Of a stretch of 64,000 nt of DNA, positions 25,267 to 33,543 are shown piece after piece. Each line of letters begins with the position of its first letter. Position 1 is the stretch's first letter. The notes below the pieces were generated by a model. That model searched no databases. It was not told the DNA's origin and saw nothing but the letters and a program-made list of their open reading frames with translations. Source of the DNA: CAVTRI01 sp963737075 (GTDB lineage: Bacteria > Actinomycetota > Acidimicrobiia > Acidimicrobiales > Palsa-688); contig CAVTRI010000001.1 of NCBI GenBank assembly GCA_963737075.1, positions 186,001 to 250,000 of the forward strand. Reading direction: 5' to 3'. The position numbers and the translations under genes are program-made.

Positions 25267-26085
25267 GTGAGCGACACGCTGGAGTTTCTGCTTCGCTCGC
25301 TGCGGGACCTCGAGGCCGAGCACGACGCCGGGGACATCGACGAAGCCGACTACGTGGCGCTGAAGGAGGACTACACGGCGAGAGCGGCCGCGATGCTCCG
25401 GGACGCCTCGCCGGCTGCAGACCCGCCGTCCCCTACGGATCCCCTCGATGAGGCGGACCATGCCGGTTCACGCGAAGCTTCGCCCGATACAGAGCCCGAG
25501 ACGGAGGTCCCCGCCGAGCCACCGGGCCGGCGGCCCCGCCGTCGCTGGCTTCGGCCGGTCGCCGTGGGTACGGGAGCGCTGATCCTCGCCGGGGGCATCG
25601 CATGGGGGGTCACCGCCGCCACATCGAATCGCTCGCCGGGGGAGACCATCACCGGGGCTCAGCCCAACCAAAGCGATATCGCCAAACTCCTCGACGGCGC
25701 CGCCCGAGCGACCGCCAACGGCGACCCGGTGACCGCGCTGAAGGACTACCGCCAGGTCCTCCAGGCCGACCCGCAGCAGGTGCAGGCGCTCACGGGCGAA
25801 GGCTGGCTGCTCGCGCAGACCCAGCAGCAGGCGCTCGTCAACCGGGGTCTGGCCCTCCTCCAAGCCGCCGAACAGGTCGCCCCCACGTACGCTCCTGCAC
25901 ACTTGTTCCGAGGCGTGACCCTGCAGTTAGAGGGCGACGACCGCACAGCCATCCAGGAGCTGCAGTACTACCTCGCCCACGGCCCAGACCCCTCGCTGAC
26001 GGCCAAGGTACAACAGGCGCTGGTCCAGGCGGAGGCCGATCTGGCCAAGCAGACGGCGACGTCCACAACCGCGCCCCCGCATTAA
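25267..26085 (+). CDS. ccmI: CcmI-like cytochrome c biogenesis factor with TPR domain
   Basis: 272 aa from GTG 25267. N-terminal coiled segment typical of CcmI (LEFLLRSLRDLEAEHDAGDI then ADYVALKEDYTARAA), a Pro/Glu-rich cytoplasmic stretch, TM at about 97-117 (AVGTGALILAGGIAWGVTAA), then TPR-like helices (GDPVTALKDYRQVLQADPQQ; LFRGVTLQLEGDDRTAIQEL). It binds apocytochrome C-termini and presents them to CcmFH. Topology differs from proteobacterial CcmI, which has two N-terminal TMs. Starting upstream in the same frame would include repeat sequence and is rejected. Confidence 0.82.
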   Translation: MSDTLEFLLRSLRDLEAEHDAGDIDEADYVALKEDYTARAAAMLRDASPAADPPSPTDPLDEADHAGSREASPDTEPETEVPAEPPGRRPRRRWLRPVAVGTGALILAGGIAWGVTAATSNRSPGETITGAQPNQSDIAKLLDGAARATANGDPVTALKDYRQVLQADPQQVQALTGEGWLLAQTQQQALVNRGLALLQAAEQVAPTYAPAHLFRGVTLQLEGDDRTAIQELQYYLAHGPDPSLTAKVQQALVQAEADLAKQTATSTTAPPH

Positions 26086-27206
26086 GAAGCCCCCGTGAGC
26101 GCCCGCAGCCTGCCAACGACCGGGCCCAACGCGTTGCACGCCGCCTCCACGTCAGCGTCGGTGGTGGACCAGCCGACCGACAGCCGCAGGCTCTGCTCGG
26201 CGTTCACCCCCATGGCGGCCAGCACCGGCGAGGGTTCGAGCACTTCCGAAGAGCAGGCGCTGCCCGAGTGAGCGGCGACCCCGGCCTGATCCAGCCCGAG
26301 CAGCACTCCCTCAGCCTCGACGCCCTCGACGCTCAGGCACACCAAACTCGGCAGGCGTGCCGAAGGGGACGACGGTCCGTACGCCGTCACACCGTCAACA
26401 GCCAACGCCGCCTGCCGCAAGCGCTCGGAAAACCGTGCTGCCGAGGATGCCTCCGCCTGCACATCCAGTGACAAAGCGGCGGCGCCGAAGCCGACCATCG
26501 CCGGTACGTCCTCCAGGCCTGCTCGGCGGGCTCGTTCCTGGGCGCCGCCGACGAGCAGGGGCGGCAGCCGCAGGCCCCGACGGACCAGCAACGCCCCCGC
26601 CCCTTTGGGGCCGCCGAACTTGTGGGCCGACACCGACAGCAGGTCGGCGCCCAGCTGATCGAAGGCGACCGGCACGTGTCCTACCGCCGCCGCCGCGTCC
26701 ACGTGCACCAGCACCCCACGCTCGCGGCAGAGCTCGACGACCTCGCAGACCGGTTGGAGCGTGCCGACCTCGTGGTTTGCCCACTGGCAGTGCACCAGCA
26801 CGGTGTCGGCGTCGATGGCGGCAGCCACGGCGGCCGGATCTACCCGTCCTTCGCGGTCGACGCCCACCCAGGCCACTCCCCGCTCGGACGCCGCTCGCAC
26901 CGAGGCGTCCCTCACCGCGGAGTGCTCGACTTCAGGAACGACGAGATGCACGCCCCGTCCGGAGGCGACTGCCCCGTACACAGCGGCGTTGATGGCCTCT
27001 GTGGCGCCGGATGTGAAGATGACCTGCCGGGGGCGGGTACCCAAGAAGGAGGCGACCTGCTCCCGGGCTTCCTCGAGGGCGGCGCGCGCCATGCGCCCCT
27101 CCGTGTGAACCCGCCCTGGGTCGGCGGCGCCCATACACGCCGTCATCGCCTCGACGGCCGCGGGCCGGGTGGGACTGGTCGACGCGTGATCCAGGTACGC
27201 CCGCAT
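26082..27206 (-). CDS. Cysteine desulfurase (IscS/NifS family)
   Basis: 374 aa PLP enzyme that takes sulfur from cysteine for Fe-S clusters and thiolation. Start MRAYLDHASTSPTRP (ATG 27206). PLP Lys in SVSAHKFGGPKGAG near residue 196; HCQWANHEVGTLQP and HVDAAAAVGH are PLP-contact segments; the catalytic Cys is in SGSACSSEV near residue 322. Downstream of a SufR-like regulator and near Mrp, so Fe-S assembly is the likely role. Converges with ccmI with a 4-base overlap of the ends. Confidence 0.9.
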   Translation of the reverse strand: MRAYLDHASTSPTRPAAVEAMTACMGAADPGRVHTEGRMARAALEEAREQVASFLGTRPRQVIFTSGATEAINAAVYGAVASGRGVHLVVPEVEHSAVRDASVRAASERGVAWVGVDREGRVDPAAVAAAIDADTVLVHCQWANHEVGTLQPVCEVVELCRERGVLVHVDAAAAVGHVPVAFDQLGADLLSVSAHKFGGPKGAGALLVRRGLRLPPLLVGGAQERARRAGLEDVPAMVGFGAAALSLDVQAEASSAARFSERLRQAALAVDGVTAYGPSSPSARLPSLVCLSVEGVEAEGVLLGLDQAGVAAHSGSACSSEVLEPSPVLAAMGVNAEQSLRLSVGWSTTDADVEAACNALGPVVGRLRALTGAS

Positions 27207-27216
27207 CAAAGGGCGT

Positions 27217-28005
27217 TCACACGAGGGTGACGCACGCGTCGTCGCCGAGCGCACGCGACTGCTCGGTCGCCGGCACGGCTTTGCCGTACAGCCCAGCCAG
27301 CATCCCGCGCACCATGCCCCGGTCCACGGCGCAGATCACCGGGTGCTGGCGGGCGGTGTCGAAAAATGGGCAGGCCTCCTTGATCAACGCCAGCGACCCG
27401 CCGCGCGCCTCCGCGTGGGCGGCGAAGCCGTGGGCGGTCAGCGCGTCGGCGATGGCGTGCAGCGCAGCCCGGAACGAACGTTGCCCCTCGCCGCTCGACA
27501 TGTGCGACGCCAGTTGCCGGCCGTAGTCCTCCCCGACCTGCTCGGCCATCGACTCTGCCTGGTCGGGCGGGACCAGGGCGAGCGCCCGCCCCAGCAGCAG
27601 GACCAGCAGGTCGTCGCCCCGCCTTGGCGGCTGCACGCCGGTGTCCTGCCCCGATCCCCGATAGTGCTTGGACGGGCGACCGGCTCCCGCGCCCGCCAGC
27701 CGGGGCATGAACACCTCGACGTACCCGCCGGCCGCCAGCTTGTCCAGGTGGTGGCGGGCGACGTTGGCGTGCAACGCGAACTGCTCGGCCACCTCGGAGG
27801 CGGTCACGCCGTCGGGGTGCTCACGGACGAACAGGTAGATGCGCCGCCGGGTCGGATCCCCGAACGCCGAAGTCACCGCCGCGACGGCGGACGAAAATGC
27901 GGCGTCACTCAGCTCGTCGCCGCCCGGCCGGTCCGGCCCGGCCGGCGCCAATTCTTCCGCGGGCTCAGATACGGGCGCCACGGGCCGTATTGTACCTATG
28001 GTCAT
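27217..28005 (-). CDS. SufR-like Fe-S sensing ArsR/DeoR-type regulator
   Basis: 262 aa from ATG 28005 (GTG 28017 is possible). Winged helix: FGDPTRRRIYLFVREHPDGV, ASEVAEQFALHANVARHHLD, KLAAGGYVEVF. The C-terminal domain has Cys-x12-Cys (CPFFDTARQHPVIC) and a third Cys 33 residues on (DDACVTLV), resembling the cluster ligands of actinobacterial SufR. It lies between a cysteine desulfurase (same strand, 10 bp downstream) and divergent mrp, so it probably represses both when Fe-S clusters are sufficient. The inverted repeat CTATG-GT-CATAG (27996-28007) at its own start could be the operator. Confidence 0.75.
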   Translation of the reverse strand: MTIGTIRPVAPVSEPAEELAPAGPDRPGGDELSDAAFSSAVAAVTSAFGDPTRRRIYLFVREHPDGVTASEVAEQFALHANVARHHLDKLAAGGYVEVFMPRLAGAGAGRPSKHYRGSGQDTGVQPPRRGDDLLVLLLGRALALVPPDQAESMAEQVGEDYGRQLASHMSSGEGQRSFRAALHAIADALTAHGFAAHAEARGGSLALIKEACPFFDTARQHPVICAVDRGMVRGMLAGLYGKAVPATEQSRALGDDACVTLV

Positions 28006-28040
28006 AGTGCAAATCACTGGTGGCGTCTGAGGAGGACGGG

Positions 28041-29252
28041 TTGGCAGTACGTGAGCAGCAGGTGATCGAGGCGCTGCGACCGGTCACCGACCCCGAACTG
28101 CATGTGAGCATCCTCGAGCTCGACATGGTCCGGGGGGTCGATATCCGTCGTGGTCGGGTGACCGTCACCGTTGCCCTGACCGTGCCCGGCTGCCCGTTGC
28201 GCACAGAGATCAACCGGCGGGTCACCGAGGCCGTCTCCGCGCTACCCGGCGTCAAGGACGTCGCCGTGGAGCTGACGGTCATGACCCCGCAGGAGCTGGA
28301 GTCCGTCCGGGCCCGGATGCAGGCCCGGTACGCCCACGGCCACGCCGGCCACAGCGACGCCGCCGGTATCGCACCGCGCCCGGCCGGCGCCGGAGGCCAC
28401 CAGCCCAGCGCGGGGCAAGCGCACGCCCAGCGTCTCGGTCACGAGGAGGGGCGCGCCAACCCCTTTGGCGCCGGCAGCCCGACCCGGGTGGTGGGGATCA
28501 CGTCCGGCAAGGGTGGCGTGGGCAAGTCATCGGTCACCGTCAACCTCGCGGTCGCCCTGGCCCGGCAGGGCCATCGGGTCGGGTTGCTCGACGCCGACGT
28601 GTACGGCTTCAGCGTGCCCAAGATGCTCGGGATCGACGAGGAGCCGCAGGTCCGGGACGAAAAGATGGTGCCGCCGGTGGTGCACGGGGTCTCGTGCATG
28701 TCCATCGGGTTCTTCGTAGACGACGACCAGCCGGTCATCTGGCGCGGCCCGATGCTGCACAAGGCGCTCGAACAATTTCTCGTTGATGTCGACTGGGGCG
28801 CTCCCGAATTCCTGCTCGTCGACATGCCCCCGGGCACGGGGGACGTGGCATTGTCGATGGCCCAGTACCTGCCCGCCTCCGAACTGTACGTGGTGACCAC
28901 CCCGCAGCCGGCCGCCCGCCGTGTGGCGCAGCGAACTGCGTACATGGCACGGAAGCTCAACCTGCCGCTGCGGGGCGTGATCGAAAACATGAGTTGGTTC
29001 ACCGCCGACGACGGCACCCGCTATGAGCTGTTTGGCCGGGGCGGAGGCCAGCGGCTCGCCGACGAGCTTGGCGTGCCGTTGCTGGGGCAGGTGCCGCTCG
29101 TGCCGGCCCTCCGGGAGGGCGGCGACATCGGCCGCCCGGTCACGGTCACCGACGCTGACGGGGAGGCAGGCCGCGCGTTCCACACCCTGGCCGAGGAGGT
29201 CGCCGCGCGCGGTCGGGCCCGGATCTTCCGGCCCGAGCTGACCATCCGTTGA
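28041..29252 (+). CDS. mrp: Mrp/NBP35-type Fe-S cluster carrier ATPase
   Basis: 403 aa from TTG 28041, preceded by GAGGAGG at 28029-28035; GTG 28020 is open but would almost abut the divergent gene. N-terminal DUF59 domain (ALRPVTDPELHVSILELDMV), an unusual Gly/His/Ala-rich linker (about residues 95-145), then a deviant Walker A GITSGKGGVGKSSVTVNLA, a VDMPPGTGDVALS segment and ENMSWF. The usual CxxC dimer site after ENMS is not kept (ENMSWFTADDG). Delivers Fe-S clusters to targets. The linker contains one copy of the 30-bp repeat found in the kinase at 36.96 kb. Confidence 0.88.
   Translation: MAVREQQVIEALRPVTDPELHVSILELDMVRGVDIRRGRVTVTVALTVPGCPLRTEINRRVTEAVSALPGVKDVAVELTVMTPQELESVRARMQARYAHGHAGHSDAAGIAPRPAGAGGHQPSAGQAHAQRLGHEEGRANPFGAGSPTRVVGITSGKGGVGKSSVTVNLAVALARQGHRVGLLDADVYGFSVPKMLGIDEEPQVRDEKMVPPVVHGVSCMSIGFFVDDDQPVIWRGPMLHKALEQFLVDVDWGAPEFLLVDMPPGTGDVALSMAQYLPASELYVVTTPQPAARRVAQRTAYMARKLNLPLRGVIENMSWFTADDGTRYELFGRGGGQRLADELGVPLLGQVPLVPALREGGDIGRPVTVTDADGEAGRAFHTLAEEVAARGRARIFRPELTIR
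28378..28413 (+). repeat. Single copy of the PAGxxGHQPS coding repeat in the mrp linker
   Basis: Thirty-six bases matching the histidine-kinase repeat unit at 33 positions (GCCCGGCCGGC, two changes, CGGAGGCCACCAGCCCAGC, one change, CGG). It is in the same reading frame: R-P-A-G-A-G-G-H-Q-P-S-A here, S-P-A-G-F-G-G-H-Q-P-S-P there. It lies between the two folded domains of Mrp, where insertion would be tolerated. Confidence 0.7.
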
Positions 29253-29277
29253 GTGTCCGTTTGACGTAGATCTATAT

Positions 29278-30105
29278 GTGGTGAAACGCCCGCCGATTTC
29301 GCGCGCACCCCATCGTCGGGGGGATGGAGCGGCGAGCAACCCGCCACCCCTCCGGGACGGCGACCCCCAACGCCCCGCCGACCCCGTATCCGCCGCATCC
29401 GCCGAGACCGGCGGGAAGCCGATCGGCCGGCGGGTGGTGCTCGGGATGCTCGGCCTCGGGGCGATCGGTGTGGTAGCCGGCTCGAAGATTCAGGCCGGGA
29501 TCGACGCCGCCATCGCGCCCCTCCAGCGCGCCGACCCGACCGGGCTCACCTCGCTGGTGCCCGGCACCGGGTTCCGCATCTACACCGTCACCGACGGCTA
29601 CCCCTACGAGAGCGACGCCGCCTACCGGCTGAGGTTCGACGGCCTGGTCGACAACCCGTTCATGTACGCGATCGCTGACCTGCAGGCGCTCCCGGCGACG
29701 GCGCTCGTTCGCGACTTCCAGTGCGTCACCGGGTGGCGGGTGCCTTCGGTGCACTGGCAGGGCGTCGCCCTGTCGGTGCTGCTCGACCGGGCCGGGGTAC
29801 ACCCGTCCGCCCGGGCGCTGCGGTTCGAGTCCTTCGACGGCGTCTACACGGAGAGTCTGACCCTCGACCAGGCCCGCCGCCCGGACGTGATCGTCGCCTA
29901 CTCCATGCTCGGCGGCCCCGTCAGCCGCGAACACGGTGGCCCCGTCCGCATGTATGTCGCGCCCATGTACGGCTACAAGTCGTGCAAGTGGCTGAAGCGG
30001 ATTGAGGTCGTCAGCGCGGTGGAGGCCGGCTACTGGGAGCAGCAGGGTTACGACATCGACGCCTGGGTTGGGCACAGCAATGGTCGCAACGACGCACCGA
30101 CCTGA
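29278..30105 (+). CDS. Sulfite-oxidase-like molybdopterin oxidoreductase (YedY/MsrP-like)
   Basis: 275 aa. An N-terminal twin-Arg type leader (IGRRVVLGMLGLGAIGVVAG near residue 49) points to export by Tat. The SUOX domain follows: YRLRFDGLVDNP, VRDFQCVTGWRVPSVHWQG with the Mo-ligating Cys near residue 150, and PVRMYVAPMYGYKSCKWLKR. Not the full dimerising sulfite oxidase, so a YedY-like catalytic subunit. It overlaps a cytochrome b561-type membrane protein by 26 nt, presumably its electron partner. Substrate unknown (sulfoxides or a similar oxo-substrate). Alternative start GTG 29281. Confidence 0.85.
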   Translation: MVKRPPISRAPHRRGDGAASNPPPLRDGDPQRPADPVSAASAETGGKPIGRRVVLGMLGLGAIGVVAGSKIQAGIDAAIAPLQRADPTGLTSLVPGTGFRIYTVTDGYPYESDAAYRLRFDGLVDNPFMYAIADLQALPATALVRDFQCVTGWRVPSVHWQGVALSVLLDRAGVHPSARALRFESFDGVYTESLTLDQARRPDVIVAYSMLGGPVSREHGGPVRMYVAPMYGYKSCKWLKRIEVVSAVEAGYWEQQGYDIDAWVGHSNGRNDAPT

Positions 30106-30724
30106 CCGCGTCCTGCGCTTCGACAGGGTCGAACGGGTCGTCCACTGGGCCAACGCGGTGCTGTTCGCGATCCTGATTGCGACTGCAGCCGCGCTGTACT
30201 TCGAGCCGATCGGCCGGGTGGTGGGCCGCCGGGCCATGATCGCGGACATCCACGTCTACGCCGGCGTGGCCCTGCCGGTCCCGGTCGTCATCGCCCTGTG
30301 CGGCCGCTGGGGCCGGGCCCTACGGGCCGACCTGCGGCGGCTCAACCGCTGGACGCCCGACGACCGCCGCTGGCTGGCCGCCACCACCAAACGCAGGGAG
30401 GACCGGCAGTGGCTGCGCGAGCGGCTGGCGGTCGGGAAGTTCAACGCCGGCCAGAAGCTCAACGCGGCGTTTGTGGCAGGAGCGATCCTGCTCATGCTGG
30501 GCACTGGGCTGATCATGCACTGGCCGCAGATCTGGCCGTTGCCGTGGCGGACCGGTGCCACGTTCGTGCACGACTGGTTGGCGCTGGCGCTGGTCATCGT
30601 CATCGCCGGTCACATCCTGTTCGCGCTGGGCGACCCCGACGCCCTCCGCTCCATGCTGAAGGGGACGATTCCCCGCTCGTGGGCCCGCCGGCACGCCTCC
30701 AGGTGGCTCGACGAACTGGAGTGA
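30080..30724 (+). CDS. Cytochrome b561-domain membrane subunit
   Basis: 214 aa. Four membrane helices with heme-ligand candidates: FDRVERVVHWANAVLFAIL (His near 22), IADIHVYAGVALPVP (His near 58), LIMHWPQIWPLPW, and FVHDWLALALVIVIAGHILFALG (His near 166 and 180). This matches the FdnI/NarI-like di-heme b family. ATG 30080 begins inside the molybdoprotein gene, so the two are co-expressed; it should connect the extracytoplasmic Mo enzyme to the quinone pool. Confidence 0.85.
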   Translation: MVATTHRPDRVLRFDRVERVVHWANAVLFAILIATAAALYFEPIGRVVGRRAMIADIHVYAGVALPVPVVIALCGRWGRALRADLRRLNRWTPDDRRWLAATTKRREDRQWLRERLAVGKFNAGQKLNAAFVAGAILLMLGTGLIMHWPQIWPLPWRTGATFVHDWLALALVIVIAGHILFALGDPDALRSMLKGTIPRSWARRHASRWLDELE

Positions 30725-30729
30725 GCTAG

Positions 30730-32037
30730 CTAGCTATCCATCGCGGCGTCCACGGCCGCCAGGGACTCCTCCAGGATGTCGGCCGCTTCGTCGGCCTCTT
30801 CGATGGTGACGCTGAGCGGCGGTGCCATCCGGACGACGTTGCCTTTGATCCCGCCTCTGCCAAGGAGCAGCCCTCTGGCGCGGGTCTCTTCCATTGCCAT
30901 GCCCGCGGCGCGAGCGCTCGGCTCCCGACCGGGATGGACAAGCTCGATGCCGAGCATCAGCCCCTTACCCCGGACCTCGCCGACCACGTCGAGCTTGTCC
31001 GCCAACGGCGCCAGCCGCCCGAGCAGGTGTGCGCCGACGCGAGCGGCGTTGGCCTGCAAGTCGTGGCTCAGAAGGTACTCGAGGTTGGCCAGCGCGCCCG
31101 TGGTGGCCAACGGGTTGCCGCCGAAGGTCGAGATGGAGTTGGCGTGCACGGCTTCCATGACGTCGGGGCGGCCGGCGACGCCGCCAATGGCGAGCCCGTT
31201 TCCGAGGCCCTTGGCGAACGTGAGCAGGTCCGGGGTGCACCCGTGGGCCTGGTAGCCCCAGAAGTGCTCGCCGGTGCGGCCCCACCCGGTCTGCACCTCG
31301 TCGGAGACGAACAGGATCCCGTACTCGTCGAGGACCGCCTTCATCGCCCCGAGCATTCCTTCGGGCGGGACGACGAAGCCGCCGACGCCCTGGATGGGCT
31401 CCGCGATCAGGCAGGCAACGTCACCGGCCGTGGTCACCTCGATCACCTCGCGGAGGTCGGCCACGCAGGCGGCGATGTACTCGTCGTCGGGCAGGTGTCT
31501 CCAGGGGCTGCGGTAGCGGTAGCCGCCGTGCACGTAGCTGACGTTCACCGGCGTCAGCGAAGAGGACGACCAGGAGCGGATCCCGGTGATCGCCATCGAC
31601 GCGAACGACCGGCCGTGGTAGCTGTGGCGCAGCGCGAGCACCTGGTTGGACTGGCGGGCGGTGCAGCACAGCTGCAAGGCGATGTCATTGGCCTCGCTGC
31701 CGCTGCTTACGAAGAACACTTTGGCGTCGTCGATGCCTGATAAGGCCGAGATCCGCTCGGCCAGCTCCACCATCGGGCGGATCAGGTAGGCGGTCGACGT
31801 GTGCACGATCCGGGCCGCCTGGGCCTGGATGGCCTCGACGACCTCGGGGACGGCATGGCCGCTGATCGTCGTCAGGATGCCCCCGAAGAAGTCCAGGTAC
31901 GTGCGGCCCTGCCCGTCGGTCACCCGGCGGCCCTCGCCGCGGACGAGCTCGATCGGCTCGTCGTAGTACAGGCTCACGTAGGACGGGATGACCCGCCGGT
32001 GGCGGGCGAGCAGGTCAGCGTGCGGTTCGGTGCTCAC
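30730..32037 (-). CDS. Class III aminotransferase (AGXT2-like)
   Basis: 435 aa PLP enzyme. Family segments: FFGGILTTISGHAVPEV, VFFVSSGSEANDIAL, RHSYHGRSFASMAITG, CLIAEPIQGVGGFV, ILFVSDEVQTGWGRTGEHFWG, and the PLP Lys in LLTFAKGLGNGLA near residue 270. The SEANDIALQ and GWGRTGEHFWGYQ spelling resembles alanine-glyoxylate / beta-amino acid aminotransferases more than ornithine or GABA enzymes. Divergent from the dGTPase-like gene with 39 bp between starts. Confidence 0.88.
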   Translation of the reverse strand: MSTEPHADLLARHRRVIPSYVSLYYDEPIELVRGEGRRVTDGQGRTYLDFFGGILTTISGHAVPEVVEAIQAQAARIVHTSTAYLIRPMVELAERISALSGIDDAKVFFVSSGSEANDIALQLCCTARQSNQVLALRHSYHGRSFASMAITGIRSWSSSSLTPVNVSYVHGGYRYRSPWRHLPDDEYIAACVADLREVIEVTTAGDVACLIAEPIQGVGGFVVPPEGMLGAMKAVLDEYGILFVSDEVQTGWGRTGEHFWGYQAHGCTPDLLTFAKGLGNGLAIGGVAGRPDVMEAVHANSISTFGGNPLATTGALANLEYLLSHDLQANAARVGAHLLGRLAPLADKLDVVGEVRGKGLMLGIELVHPGREPSARAAGMAMEETRARGLLLGRGGIKGNVVRMAPPLSVTIEEADEAADILEESLAAVDAAMDS

Positions 32038-32076
32038 GTCCGGATCCTGTCACACCCCCCGAGTACCGTTCGGTGC

Positions 32077-33216
32077 GTGACGGCAGACGCGGCGGGGACC
32101 GAGCGGGCCCGGAGGTGGGCGTCGACGATGGATGGGGTGGACGGTGCCGGCGTGGCGCACGGCCTCCGCCTGGCCCACGCCGGACCGCCGCGACGGTTGC
32201 GGACGGCGCCGCTGGCCCGGGCCGAGCGCGAGGCCGCCGAGGCGCAGGGCTTGGCTCCTGGCGCCACCCCCGCCGTCGACGGCGGGCGGCGGGTCCGCCC
32301 GGAGGAGCCCGACGAGTGGCGGACGTGCTTCGAGCGCGACCGGGACCGGATCCTGCACTCGAGCGCCTTCCGTCGCCTGGCCGGCAAGACGCAGGTGTTC
32401 GTCCACCCCGCCGACCACCAGCGGACCCGGCTCACCCACGCGCTCGAGGTGGCGCAGGTGGCGTCGGCGATCGCCCGGGCGTGCCGGCTCAATGTGGCTT
32501 TGGCGGAGGCGATTGCCCTGGGCCACGACTGCGGGCACGGTCCGGGAGGGCACGCCAGCGAGGACGCGCTGACGCCGTTTGTGGCCGAGGGCTACGACCA
32601 CGCCGTGTGGGGCGCCGACGTCGTGCTGGCTCCGCTCAACCTGTGCGCCGAGACACTCGACGGCGTGCGCTGCCACTCGTGGTCGCGGCCGGCGCCGGCG
32701 ACACCGGAAGGGGAGGTCGTGAGCTGGGCAGACCGGATCGCCTATGTGTGCCACGACTTCGAGGACGCCGTCGCCGCCGGGATTGTCACCGACGCCGCGC
32801 TTCCAGAGGTGGTCGTCGACCGTTGCGGCATCCGCCGTTCGGATCAGCTCAGGGCGTTCATCCGGGCCGTCGTCACCGCCACGACGGCGCACGGCTGCGT
32901 GGGTATGGAGCCGGAGATGGCCGAGGCGCTGGCCGAGTTTCGTGCCACCAACTACCGGCACATCTATCTTCGCCCGGCATCGCGGGCCCAGGCAGCCGCG
33001 GTGTCGGAGGTGTTGACAGCGCTCGTGGAGCACTTCGCCGACCGGCCCGGCCGCATTCCTGGCGGCCCATCCTCTGTGGTCGCCGGCAGCGAGACCGCGC
33101 TCCGGTCGGCGGTGACCTACGTGGCCGGGATGACCGACCGCTTCGCGTTCCGCAGCGCGGTTGCCGAACTCGGATGGGACCCGGTCCGCCTGCCGCGGGC
33201 CGTGGACGAACGCTGA
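32077..33216 (+). CDS. dgt: dGTPase-like HD-domain nucleotide hydrolase
   Basis: 379 aa from GTG 32077. Deoxynucleoside triphosphate triphosphohydrolase family: RDRDRILHSSAFRRLAGKTQ, TRLTHALEVAQVA, and the HD pair in ALGHDCGHGPGGH (residues 150-151), then EVVSWADRIAYVCHDFEDA with the last metal Asp. Releases tripolyphosphate from dNTPs, controlling dNTP pools. The first 45 residues are a low-complexity leader. Upstream reading beyond 32077 would be antisense to the aminotransferase. Confidence 0.85.
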   Translation: MTADAAGTERARRWASTMDGVDGAGVAHGLRLAHAGPPRRLRTAPLARAEREAAEAQGLAPGATPAVDGGRRVRPEEPDEWRTCFERDRDRILHSSAFRRLAGKTQVFVHPADHQRTRLTHALEVAQVASAIARACRLNVALAEAIALGHDCGHGPGGHASEDALTPFVAEGYDHAVWGADVVLAPLNLCAETLDGVRCHSWSRPAPATPEGEVVSWADRIAYVCHDFEDAVAAGIVTDAALPEVVVDRCGIRRSDQLRAFIRAVVTATTAHGCVGMEPEMAEALAEFRATNYRHIYLRPASRAQAAAVSEVLTALVEHFADRPGRIPGGPSSVVAGSETALRSAVTYVAGMTDRFAFRSAVAELGWDPVRLPRAVDER

Positions 33217-33285
33217 CCGCAAGTTCGGAGCCACAGGACCCGGGGTACCATGCACCGCATCCCCTGACGACAGGAGCATCGGCGC

Positions 33286-33528
33286 GTGGACGTGAGGATC
33301 GGCGTCACCCAGACCCCGAAGGAAATCGAGGTCGAGCTCGCGGAAGGCACCGACATCGACGCCCTCACCGCGAGCATCGAGTCGACGCTCTCCGGGGACC
33401 ACGGCGTGCTGTGGCTGACGGACCGCCGGGGCCGCAAGGTGGGCGTGCCGGCGTCCAAGGTGGCGTACGTGGAGCTCGACACGGCCGGCGACGAGCGCCG
33501 CGTGGGGTTCGGCGCCGGGCTCCGATAG
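33286..33528 (+). CDS. DUF3107 small actinobacterial protein
   Basis: 80 aa. MDVRIGVTQTPKEIEVEL at the start, then a central DRRGRKVGVPASKVAYVEL: the DUF3107 signature. Function unknown; the family is nearly restricted to actinobacteria, so it supports the taxonomic call. It precedes the two ArsA ATPases by 15 bp, so they are probably co-transcribed. Confidence 0.85.
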   Translation: MDVRIGVTQTPKEIEVELAEGTDIDALTASIESTLSGDHGVLWLTDRRGRKVGVPASKVAYVELDTAGDERRVGFGAGLR

Positions 33529-33543
33529 GCCCGGCAGTTACAG

